NCBI RefSeq assembly: GCF_043424415.1
Contig: NZ_JBHWOO010000318.1
Location: forward strand, 1 to 7,629
Direction: 5' to 3'
Length of the DNA stretch: 7,629 bases
Source of the DNA: Luteococcus sp043424415
GTDB taxonomy: Bacteria > Actinomycetota > Actinomycetes > Propionibacteriales > Propionibacteriaceae
Below, one piece after another: positions 1 through 5,919 of the stretch. A program made the position numbers and the translations under genes. The notes beneath the pieces are model-generated. The model was given only the letters and a program-made list of their open reading frames with translations, had not been told where the DNA came from and did no database searches. Positions within the stretch are counted from its first letter, which is position 1, and each line of letters starts with the position of its first letter.

Positions 1-60
1 GACGACGACGTGCTGCGGGCCCCGACTCCATGGAGTCGGGGCCCGCAGCACGTCGTCGTC
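1..60. terminator. Perfect 60-bp palindrome, probable strong (bidirectional?) terminator
   Basis: Bases 1-30 are the exact reverse complement of bases 31-60, with no spacer and the centre at CCATGG (28-33). In RNA either strand would fold into a stem of about 28 bp closed by a four-base turn. It lies about 30 bp beyond the guaB1 stop, where a terminator for the leftward transcript is expected. There is no T tract, as is common for high-GC actinobacterial terminators. Because the symmetry reaches the first base of the window, the element may be longer than seen. Termination is inferred from structure and position; a DNA-level role or an assembly artefact is also possible. Confidence 0.6.
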
Positions 61-65
61 CAATC

Positions 66-81
66 CCGGGCAGGGGCCCGG
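66..81 (-). terminator. Small hairpin just after the guaB1 stop
   Basis: CCGGGC (66-71) pairs perfectly with GCCCGG (76-81) around the four-base loop AGGG. The hairpin starts about 10 bp beyond the guaB1 stop codon and precedes the large palindrome, so the transcript would meet two hairpins in tandem. It has only 6 bp and no T run, so it may be an auxiliary terminator, a 3'-end stabiliser or chance in GC-rich DNA. Confidence 0.3.
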
Positions 82-91
82 CGGTCGGCCA

Positions 92-1552
92 TCAGCTCCA
101 GGACTGTGCCAAGGGACGTCCCTCGTCATAACCGGAGGGGCTCTGGACGCCCACCACTGCCTTCTCGGCGAACTCCTCGAGGGTGCGGGCGCCCGCGTAG
201 GTGCACGCCGAGCGAAGGCCAGAGGTGATCCAGTCCACCAGGTCCTCGACACCGGGTCGGGCCGGGTCCAGGTACATCTTGGAGCTGGAGATGCCCTCCT
301 CGAAGAGGGCGGCTCGAGCGCGATCGAAGGCGGACTGGGCACGGGTGCGTGATTTCACGGCCCGGGCGCTCGCCATGCCGAAGGACTCCTTGTAGTGGCG
401 TCCCTGGGCATCGACCAGCAGGTCTCCAGTGGACTCGTGCGTGCCGGCGAACCAGGAGCCCACCATCACGCTGCCCGCGCCTGCCGCCAGGGCCAGGGCG
501 ACATCACGTGGATGCCGAACGCCGCCGTCGGCCCACACCGCCCTGCCGACGGACTGTGCTGCTTCGGCGCAGTCCAGGACGGCGGAGAACTGGGGACGTC
601 CCACGCCGGTCTGCATCCGGGTGGTGCACATCGCGCCCGGCCCGACCCCGACCTTCAGGACATCGGCACCGGCCTCCGCCAGGTCCAGCACCGCCTGTGG
701 CGTCACCACGTTGCCGGCAACCATGGGGATCCGCCGGCCGGAGCTGGCCTCGAAATCGTCACGCACCCGGGAGACCGTCGACAGGGCGTCGATCATCTTC
801 TCCTGGTGTCCGTGGGCCGTGTCCATCACCAGGACGTCGGCCCGGGCCTCCAGCAGGGCCTGGGCGCGGCCTGCGACATCGCCATTGATCCCCACCGCGG
901 CGGCCACCATCAGGTCACCCTGCGGGTCGAGAGCAGGGCGATAGATGGCTGCTCTCAGGGCACCCTTGCTCGTCATGATGCCAACAAGTCGACTTTCTTC
1001 GTCGACCGCCAGGGCCACCTTCTGGTGGTGGGCCGAGAGGGTGTCGAAGACCTCTTGGGGGCTGCTCGCGGGGTCGACGAGGGTCAGGTCGGTCGTCATC
1101 ACCTCGTGCACCTGGGCGAAGCGGTCCACCCCATTGGCCTCGGTGGGGGAGACGATGCCGATCGGGTGGCCCTCCTCGACGACGATGACCACGCCATGGG
1201 CACGCTTGCCCAGCAGCGCCATGGCCTCACCCACGGTCGTGTCGGGAGTGACCCGCACCGGGGTGTCGAAGACCGCGTGGGCCCCCTTGACGCGGTCGAT
1301 GGAGCGGCCCACCACGTCGGTGGGGATGTCCTGGGGAAGGACGGCGATGCCACCGCGACGAGCGATGGTCTCGGCCATCCGGCGGCCGCTGATGGCCGTC
1401 ATGTTGGCCACCGCGATGGGAAGGGGAGTGCCGATGCCGTCGGTCGAGGTGAGGTCCACGTCCATCCGGCTGGTGACGCTGGAGCGGTTCGGTGCCATGA
1501 AGACGTCGTTGTAGGTCAGGTCATGGCCTGGCTTGTCGGTGAGAAATCGCAC
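92..1552 (-). CDS. guaB1: GuaB1-family IMPDH-related protein, probable GMP reductase with CBS pair
   Basis: Member of the IMP dehydrogenase/GMP reductase TIM-barrel superfamily. In mycobacteria the GuaB1 branch has been shown to be an NADPH-dependent GMP reductase (GMP to IMP) in cytosolic purine salvage, so that activity is likelier than IMP dehydrogenase. Numbered from the upstream GTG at 1567 (491 residues), the N-terminal DLTYNDVF segment (17-24) is followed by a CBS-domain pair at about 103-210, the NAD-side motif DTAHGH (249-254), the catalytic loop GVGPGAMCTTR with Cys314, and the phosphate-binding DGGV (347-350). The C-terminus (VGVQSPSGY) is typical of the actinobacterial GuaB1 group. 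Neither GTG start has a good ribosome-binding site. I prefer 1552 because homologues begin close to its M-R-F-L sequence; 1567 adds five residues. It lies 68 bp after trpD and is probably co-transcribed. The family call is firm; the reaction direction is inferred. Confidence 0.9.
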   Translation of the reverse strand: MRFLTDKPGHDLTYNDVFMAPNRSSVTSRMDVDLTSTDGIGTPLPIAVANMTAISGRRMAETIARRGGIAVLPQDIPTDVVGRSIDRVKGAHAVFDTPVRVTPDTTVGEAMALLGKRAHGVVIVVEEGHPIGIVSPTEANGVDRFAQVHEVMTTDLTLVDPASSPQEVFDTLSAHHQKVALAVDEESRLVGIMTSKGALRAAIYRPALDPQGDLMVAAAVGINGDVAGRAQALLEARADVLVMDTAHGHQEKMIDALSTVSRVRDDFEASSGRRIPMVAGNVVTPQAVLDLAEAGADVLKVGVGPGAMCTTRMQTGVGRPQFSAVLDCAEAAQSVGRAVWADGGVRHPRDVALALAAGAGSVMVGSWFAGTHESTGDLLVDAQGRHYKESFGMASARAVKSRTRAQSAFDRARAALFEEGISSSKMYLDPARPGVEDLVDWITSGLRSACTYAGARTLEEFAEKAVVGVQSPSGYDEGRPLAQSWS

Positions 1553-1620
1553 GAGCCCATCTTGCACGCTCGTGCTGGGGCACGACCGAGCCCCCTCGCT
1601 GCTGGACTCGGCGGCGGGAT

Positions 1621-2664
1621 TCAGGCCTGCTGGGTGGCCTCGACGAGCGCGGCCAGGGTGCGGTGGGCCGCACCGTCGTCCACGGCACGAGCCACGTCCG
1701 ACAGGGCAGCTTCCATCTGCGGGGCCAGGGGCTGGTCGATGTCGATCCCCCGAAAGGCCGCCAGGGCGGCGGCCGCATTGAGCAGCACGATGTCACGGAC
1801 CGGACCGGTCCTGCCATCCAGTACCTCGTGCACCACGGCAGCATTGACCGCGGGTGGGCCGCCGACCAGGTCGTCGGGCGTCGCCGGTTGCAGTCCGAGC
1901 GAGGCCGGGTCGAAGGTCGTCCGCGCGATGCGTCCGCCACCGATGAGCCAGACATGGCTGGTCGTGGTGGTGGTCAACTCGTCCAGTCCGTCGCCACCAT
2001 GGAAGACCAGACCGCGGCTACCCCGTGCCGTGAGGACGCCGGCCATCAGCTCGGCCGAGACGGGATCGGCCACGCCGATCGCCTGGGCCACCGGTCGGGC
2101 GGGATTGGTCAGGGGGCCCAGCAGGTTGAAGGGGGTGCGGATCCCCAGCTCCTTGCGCGGTCCAGCAGCATGGCGCAGTGATTGGTGGTAGCGGGGGGCG
2201 AAGAGGAAGACCATGTTGGTTCGGTCCAAGACCCACTGCTGACGGGTGGGATCGACATCGAGTCGAACGCCCAGTTCCTCCAGGCAGTCCGCGGTTCCGC
2301 ACATGGACGACGCAGCCCGGTTCCCGTGCTTGACCACCCTGGCCCCCGCGGCCGCGGCGACCAGAGCGGCCATCGTGGAGATGTTGACCGTGTTGGCCCG
2401 GTCACCCCCGGAGCCCACGATGTCGACGGCGTCGTCGGCCAGGGTGATCGGGGTGGCGTGCTCGGTCATCACATCGGCAAGGGCCTGCAATTCCCCAACC
2501 GTCTCGCCCTTGGCTCGCATCGCCACGGCGAAACCTGCGATCTGGACCGGGGTGGCGTTGCCCGAGAGGATCTCATCCATCGCCCAGCGGGTCTGGCTCG
2601 GCGAGAGGTCCTGACCGTCCGCGAGGCGGGTCAGCAGGTCTGGCCAGCGCGGTGCTGGGCTCAC
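1621..2664 (-). CDS. trpD: Anthranilate phosphoribosyltransferase TrpD
   Basis: Cytosolic enzyme of tryptophan synthesis that joins anthranilate to PRPP to give phosphoribosyl-anthranilate. The 347 residues match the family's usual length. Visible motifs in order are a helical N-terminal domain (about 1-75), the PRPP-binding glycine loop GSGGD (84-88; usually GTGGD) leading to NIST (94-97), KHGNR (112-116), the anthranilate-site region LGIRTPFNLLGPLTNP (173-188) with Arg176, and the metal-binding DGLDE (225-229). The GTG start overlaps the stop of the upstream receiver gene as GTGA and is preceded by AGGTGG (2674-2669), so translation is probably coupled. No other trp gene is nearby; an isolated trpD divergent from ctaE-qcrCAB is a recurring actinobacterial arrangement. 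The Thr-to-Ser change in the PRPP loop is conservative, and the enzyme should be active. Confidence 0.96.
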   Translation of the reverse strand: MSPAPRWPDLLTRLADGQDLSPSQTRWAMDEILSGNATPVQIAGFAVAMRAKGETVGELQALADVMTEHATPITLADDAVDIVGSGGDRANTVNISTMAALVAAAAGARVVKHGNRAASSMCGTADCLEELGVRLDVDPTRQQWVLDRTNMVFLFAPRYHQSLRHAAGPRKELGIRTPFNLLGPLTNPARPVAQAIGVADPVSAELMAGVLTARGSRGLVFHGGDGLDELTTTTTSHVWLIGGGRIARTTFDPASLGLQPATPDDLVGGPPAVNAAVVHEVLDGRTGPVRDIVLLNAAAALAAFRGIDIDQPLAPQMEAALSDVARAVDDGAAHRTLAALVEATQQA

Positions 2665-3089
2665 CGGCCCACCTGTGCCGCGGCCAGGCGTCGACGAGCC
2701 AGGTCCGCGACGGTCGCGGGAAGGCGCATCGGGTCGACGGGGAAGGCCTCGATCGCATCGGCATTGGACCAGGTGGCCAGCCAGGCATCGGCCACACGGG
2801 CGACCAGGAGAAGAACGGGTGGGCAGTCGGCCACCTCTTCCTTGAGCTGGCGGGACAGGCCCATGCCGCCATAGGGGGTGGCCTCCCCGTCGAGGACCAG
2901 GACGTCGTAGAGCCCGGAGTCGACGGCCTTGACCACGGCAGGTGCGGTCGCGGTGTCGAAGATCTCCACCTCGGGCAGGTCCGCGGCCACGCGACGGCCC
3001 AGGGCCAGTCGCACCTGGTCACGAGTGCTGCGGTCGTCGGAGTACAGCAGAACCTTGAGGGTGCGTCCGCTGGATGCCTGGTCGCTCAT
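2661..3089 (-). CDS. Stand-alone atypical response-regulator receiver-like protein
   Basis: A 142-residue protein with one receiver-like (CheY fold) domain and no output domain. It begins with the usual beta-strand and acidic pair (VLLYSDD, Asp18-Asp19) and has a phospho-acceptor-like aspartate at LVLDGEA (Asp67). The beta-4 Thr/Ser switch is replaced (LLLVAR, Val96), and the invariant Lys before Pro is an Asp (PVDP, Asp119-Pro120), so normal phosphorylation signalling is doubtful. No histidine kinase is adjacent. The ATG at 3089 is chosen because AGGA lies five bases upstream and receiver homology starts just after it; an in-frame GTG at 3221 would add 44 residues without domain character. 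The stop overlaps the trpD start (GTGA), suggesting linked synthesis. I believe similar proteins sit beside trpD in other actinobacteria, but I cannot confirm this here. The fold is fairly secure; the function is unknown. Confidence 0.85.
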   Translation of the reverse strand: MSDQASSGRTLKVLLYSDDRSTRDQVRLALGRRVAADLPEVEIFDTATAPAVVKAVDSGLYDVLVLDGEATPYGGMGLSRQLKEEVADCPPVLLLVARVADAWLATWSNADAIEAFPVDPMRLPATVADLARRRLAAAQVGR

Positions 3090-3160
3090 CGTCGTCCTGT
3101 TCGTTCGGTGGTAGGTCACAAGGCGCAGCTCGACTCGGCGGGCCGGCCGCCCTGGACTAG

Positions 3161-3166
3161 ATGCTA
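3161..3166 (-). promoter_or_regulatory. Possible -10 element for the receiver-trpD-guaB1 transcript
   Basis: Read on the minus strand the bases are TAGCAT, fitting the actinobacterial TANNNT pattern. A start site about seven bases further on would give a leader of roughly 65 bases before the ATG at 3089. I find no convincing -35 at normal spacing, so the call rests on the hexamer and its place in the divergent gap. Confidence 0.2.
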
Positions 3167-3219
3167 TCGCGCGAATCATCCAGCGCGGGAAGGGGTCCGG
3201 CGCCGCCACAAGGAGCGTC

Positions 3220-3260
3220 ACGTGCCATGTTGTGGTCCATCGCCAGTGTCCGACGTGCCA
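3220..3260. repeat. Pair of 8-bp direct repeats ACGTGCCA in the divergent gap
   Basis: ACGTGCCA occurs at 3220-3227 and again at 3253-3260, 33 bp apart start to start, or about three helical turns. The second copy covers the proposed ctaE -35. The same helical face and promoter overlap suit a regulator-binding pair, but an 8-bp repeat could arise by chance and no known operator is recognised. Confidence 0.25.
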
Positions 3261-3290
3261 AACCGGCCTTTTGAGGCAATAATGCTCCCG
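3255..3290 (+). promoter_or_regulatory. Candidate ctaE promoter with start site at the GTG codon
   Basis: GTGCCA (3255-3260) matches TTGACA at 4 of 6 positions. It is followed after exactly 17 bases by AATAAT (3278-3283), which matches TATAAT at 5 of 6. A start site seven bases after the -10 falls at 3290, the G of the ctaE GTG. No ribosome-binding site lies at normal distance: the only purine run, GAGG at 3273-3276, is 13 bases away. Together these suggest a leaderless mRNA for the ctaE-qcrCAB operon, as is common in actinobacteria. This is a pattern-based prediction. Confidence 0.4.
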
Positions 3291-4000
3291 TGGCTACTTC
3301 TCCGCATGCGACCAGCGCCGTTCATGGCACGCCCGTGGGGGCCGTGCACCCGATCGCCCCCTCGCGCCTGCACGCGCCGAAGGGCAGGCCCGACATGGTC
3401 CCCCTGGGGACCTGGATCTGGCTGGCGAGCGAACTGATGTTCTTCGCCGCCCTCTTCGCCGCGTACTTCATGATTCGCGAGTTCACCGGGGCGCAGGCGG
3501 CCCCCGGCACCGAGACGATGTTCCAGGTCGGCCAGAACCACCACGACGTGGTCTTCGCCAGCGTGAACACCGGCATCCTGGTGCTCTCCTCCTTCGCCTG
3601 CCAGCTCGGCGTGATGAAGGCCGAGCACGGCCAGGTCAAGCGCACCAGCGGCCTGCTGAACATCGGCAAGTGGGGCATGCGCGAGTGGTACATCCTGACC
3701 TTCCTGATGGGAGCCGTCTTCATCAGCGGCCAGGTCTGGGAGTACGCCAAGCTCTTCAGCGAGGGAATCAACATCGGCACCGATGCCTACTGGTCGGCCT
3801 TCTTCCTGGCCACCGGCTTCCACGGACTGCACGTGACGGGTGGTTTGATCGCCTTCCTGTTCATCCTCGGCCGCACCTATCTGGCCCGCACCTTCACCCA
3901 CGAACAGGCCGTCAGCGCGATGGTGATCAGCTACTACTGGCACTTCGTCGACGTGGTCTGGATCATCCTGTTCGCGGTCATCTACCTGCTTCCCAACTAA
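3290..4000 (+). CDS. ctaE: Cytochrome c oxidase (aa3) subunit III
   Basis: Membrane subunit of the aa3-type terminal oxidase, which reduces oxygen to water with electrons from cytochrome c. Subunit III has no redox centre and supports the stability and proton supply of the catalytic core. The 236 residues hold five likely membrane helices, at about 40-62, 88-109, 132-153, 168-197 and 210-234. This is the short actinobacterial form lacking the first two helices of the seven-helix mitochondrial type. Family signatures are SELMFF (47-52, with the conserved Glu48), ATGFHGLHVTGG (174-185) and YYWHFVDVVW (215-224). A loop at about 113-130 appears longer than in the mycobacterial protein as I remember it. 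The GTG start has no good ribosome-binding site and may be leaderless. qcrC follows after 21 bp; other oxidase subunits are not in the window. Confidence 0.97.
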   Translation: MATSPHATSAVHGTPVGAVHPIAPSRLHAPKGRPDMVPLGTWIWLASELMFFAALFAAYFMIREFTGAQAAPGTETMFQVGQNHHDVVFASVNTGILVLSSFACQLGVMKAEHGQVKRTSGLLNIGKWGMREWYILTFLMGAVFISGQVWEYAKLFSEGINIGTDAYWSAFFLATGFHGLHVTGGLIAFLFILGRTYLARTFTHEQAVSAMVISYYWHFVDVVWIILFAVIYLLPN

Positions 4001-4021
4001 TCCACCAGAGAGGGCGATCCC

Positions 4022-4828
4022 GTGCGATTCCTGTCCACGCGACGCAAGCACCCGGCGGCCAAGCCGCTCACCCTGCTTCTCGCACTGTTCATGATGGGCG
4101 CCGTGTACTCGGTGGTCTCACCGGCCGAGCAGTCCGCGGCCGACACCAACACCAACCCGCAGGTCGTCCAGGGCAAGGGCCTCTACGACGTGACCTGCTC
4201 GTCCTGCCACGGACTCAACGGTGAGGGCACCAGCCAGGCCCCGTCGCTGATCGGTGTTGGCGCTGCTGCTGTCGACTTCCAGATGGGCACGCGCCGCATG
4301 CCGCTGTCCAAGCCGATGGCCCAGGCCCCGCGTGATGCGGCTCCCGAGTACACGCAGGAGGAGATCGACGCGATCGCCGCGTATGTCGCCACCCTCGGCA
4401 AGGGTCCCAAGGTGCCCGCCGAGAGCAAGTACTCCCCGGCCGGCCTCAGCGAGGAGGAGATCGCCCGCGGCGGCGAGCTCTTCCGCACCAACTGCTCGGC
4501 CTGCCACAACATCGAGGGCCGCGGTGGTGCGCTGCCCAATGGTGCCTACGCCCCCTCGCTGACCAATGTCTCCTCCAAGCACATCTACGAGGCGCTGCGC
4601 ACCGGCCCCCAGCAGATGCCGGTCTTCAATGAGGGCGCCCTGCCCGACCAGGACGTCAAGGAGATCATCGGCTACCTCGCCGAGGTGCGTGAGCAGCCCC
4701 AGTACGGTGGCCTGGAGCTCGGTGGCCTCGGCCCCGTCTCCGAGGGCTTCTACGGCTGGATCATCGGTATCGGTGGCCTCGTCCTCGTCGCCATGTGGCT
4801 CGCAAAGAAGGGGGCTCGTGCCCGATGA
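4022..4828 (+). CDS. qcrC: Di-haem cytochrome c subunit of the bcc menaquinol reductase
   Basis: Carries electrons from the Rieske centre to the aa3 oxidase within the actinobacterial bcc-aa3 supercomplex, replacing both cytochrome c1 and a soluble cytochrome c. The 268 residues have a positively charged N-terminus (RRKH) and a membrane anchor at about 15-33. Two extracytoplasmic cytochrome c domains follow, with haem-binding CSSCH (59-63) and CSACH (158-162). Probable axial methionines are Met93 (RRMPL) and Met199 (QQMPV). A second membrane helix is at about 243-261, with a short basic cytoplasmic end (AKKGARAR). The GTG start is well supported by AGAGAGGG (4007-4014) seven bases upstream. 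Its TGA overlaps the qcrA ATG as ATGA, implying coupled translation of complex subunits. Confidence 0.97.
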   Translation: MRFLSTRRKHPAAKPLTLLLALFMMGAVYSVVSPAEQSAADTNTNPQVVQGKGLYDVTCSSCHGLNGEGTSQAPSLIGVGAAAVDFQMGTRRMPLSKPMAQAPRDAAPEYTQEEIDAIAAYVATLGKGPKVPAESKYSPAGLSEEEIARGGELFRTNCSACHNIEGRGGALPNGAYAPSLTNVSSKHIYEALRTGPQQMPVFNEGALPDQDVKEIIGYLAEVREQPQYGGLELGGLGPVSEGFYGWIIGIGGLVLVAMWLAKKGARAR

Positions 4829-5919
4829 AGTCAACTGAGATCGACACCCACGGCCAGTCCGTGACCTCCGCGGAGCCGGTGTCCTACCACCCCGTGACCG
4901 ACCCGGGCATGGAGGAGCACGTCGAGCGCTGGACGGACGTGAACCCGGCGGCTGCCGCTCGCGTCGTGCGCCAGATCGTCGGCATGCTCGCCCTGTCAAT
5001 GCTGTGCTCGATCCTGTTCGTGGTGATCTACTTCGCCGTCCCCAAGGGCGATGTCGTCAACTTCGGGCCTTGGCACAGCAACGCCCACACCATCCTGCTC
5101 GGTCTGACCGGCGGTCTGGCCGTCCTGCTGATCGGTTTCTCGACGATCCACTGGGCCAAGCAGCTGATGAATGACGAGGAGGTCGTCGACGTCCGTCACC
5201 CGATCGCCTCCAGCGAGGACGACCACGCCGAGATGGCCGAGTCCTGGAGCGCCGGTGTCAAGGACTCCGACATCGGCCGTCGCAAGCTGATCGGTGGCAT
5301 GCTCGCCGGTGCCGCCGGCCTGGCGGCCGTCCCGGCCGTCGTCAGCCTCGCCGACATGGGCCCCCACCCCGGCAAGGGAACGCGGGCTGCGACCATCGAG
5401 AAGACGATCTGGGCCGAGGGCGTCAAGCTCGTCAACGACGTCACCTGGAAGCCGATCAAGGCCTCCGAGCTCGAGATCGGCCAGATGGTCAACGCCGAGC
5501 CCGAGACCTTGGAGCCGCTGGCCCACGAGGACCATGTGGCCTTCCACCAGGAGCGGGCCAAGGCCGCGATCATCATCGTGCGCATGAACCCGAACTCGAT
5601 CAAGGTCCCCGAGAGTCGCAAGGACTGGCAGGTCAATGGCATCCTGGCCTACTCCAAGATCTGCACCCACGTCGGTTGCCCGATCTCGCTGTGGGAGCAG
5701 AAGTCGCACCACCTGCTGTGCCCCTGCCACCAGTCGACCTTCGACTTGGGCGACTCCGGCGTCGTGGTCTTCGGTCCCGCCGCCCGGGCCCTGCCCCAGC
5801 TGCCGATCACCACGGACAGCGAGGGCAACCTCATTGCCCGTAGCGACTTCACGGTCCCGGTGGGCCCGAGCTACTTCGAGCGGGACTCCCGCAACGACTA
5901 CAAGAAGGGTGACAACTGA
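4825..5919 (+). CDS. qcrA: Rieske iron-sulfur subunit of the bcc menaquinol reductase
   Basis: Takes the first electron from menaquinol at the Qo site of QcrB and passes it to QcrC. In this 364-residue protein, a cytoplasmic N-terminus of about 48 residues precedes membrane helices at about 49-72, 88-108 and 155-175, then the outer Rieske domain. The 2Fe-2S site is complete: CTHVGC (280-285) and CPCH (299-302) give ligands Cys280, His282, Cys299 and His302 plus the Cys285-Cys301 disulfide. RRK (152-154) before helix three resembles a twin-arginine signal. In Streptomyces the homologue uses Sec for the first two helices and Tat for the third, and the same is likely here. The ATG at 4825 is chosen over an in-frame upstream GTG at 4795 because it gives the tight ATGA overlap with qcrC and has AAGAAGGGGG (4805-4814) upstream. 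The stop overlaps qcrB by one base. Confidence 0.97.
   Translation: MKSTEIDTHGQSVTSAEPVSYHPVTDPGMEEHVERWTDVNPAAAARVVRQIVGMLALSMLCSILFVVIYFAVPKGDVVNFGPWHSNAHTILLGLTGGLAVLLIGFSTIHWAKQLMNDEEVVDVRHPIASSEDDHAEMAESWSAGVKDSDIGRRKLIGGMLAGAAGLAAVPAVVSLADMGPHPGKGTRAATIEKTIWAEGVKLVNDVTWKPIKASELEIGQMVNAEPETLEPLAHEDHVAFHQERAKAAIIIVRMNPNSIKVPESRKDWQVNGILAYSKICTHVGCPISLWEQKSHHLLCPCHQSTFDLGDSGVVVFGPAARALPQLPITTDSEGNLIARSDFTVPVGPSYFERDSRNDYKKGDN

Noticed and set aside
395..2191. Plus-strand open frame of 598 codons opposite guaB1 and trpD
   Set aside because: It lies antisense to two clearly recognised genes, has low-complexity GC-driven composition (Gly/Arg/His-rich), crosses a gene boundary, and shows no domain. 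It is a typical high-GC shadow frame.
3141..3148. GGCCGGCC palindrome in the divergent gap as an operator
   Set aside because: Eight-base GC palindromes are expected by chance in such GC-rich DNA, and the flanking bases are not symmetric.
3090..3221. N-terminal extension of the receiver protein to a GTG at 3221
   Set aside because: The extra 44 residues are Arg-rich and domain-free, whereas the ATG at 3089 has AGGA five bases upstream and begins just before the receiver fold.
3227..3274. Tryptophan attenuator for trpD in the divergent gap
   Set aside because: The short ORF is on the opposite strand from trpD and contains a single Trp codon, with no alternating hairpins seen. It cannot act as a classical trp attenuator.
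3218..4051. Minus-strand open frame of 277 codons opposite ctaE
   Set aside because: It is antisense to an unambiguous subunit III gene, and its product is Glu/Gly/His-rich without recognisable domains.
4700..4735. Short GGTGGCCT repeats near the qcrC 3' end
   Set aside because: They encode the Gly-Leu-rich linker before the last helix and follow from codon preference rather than an independent DNA element.
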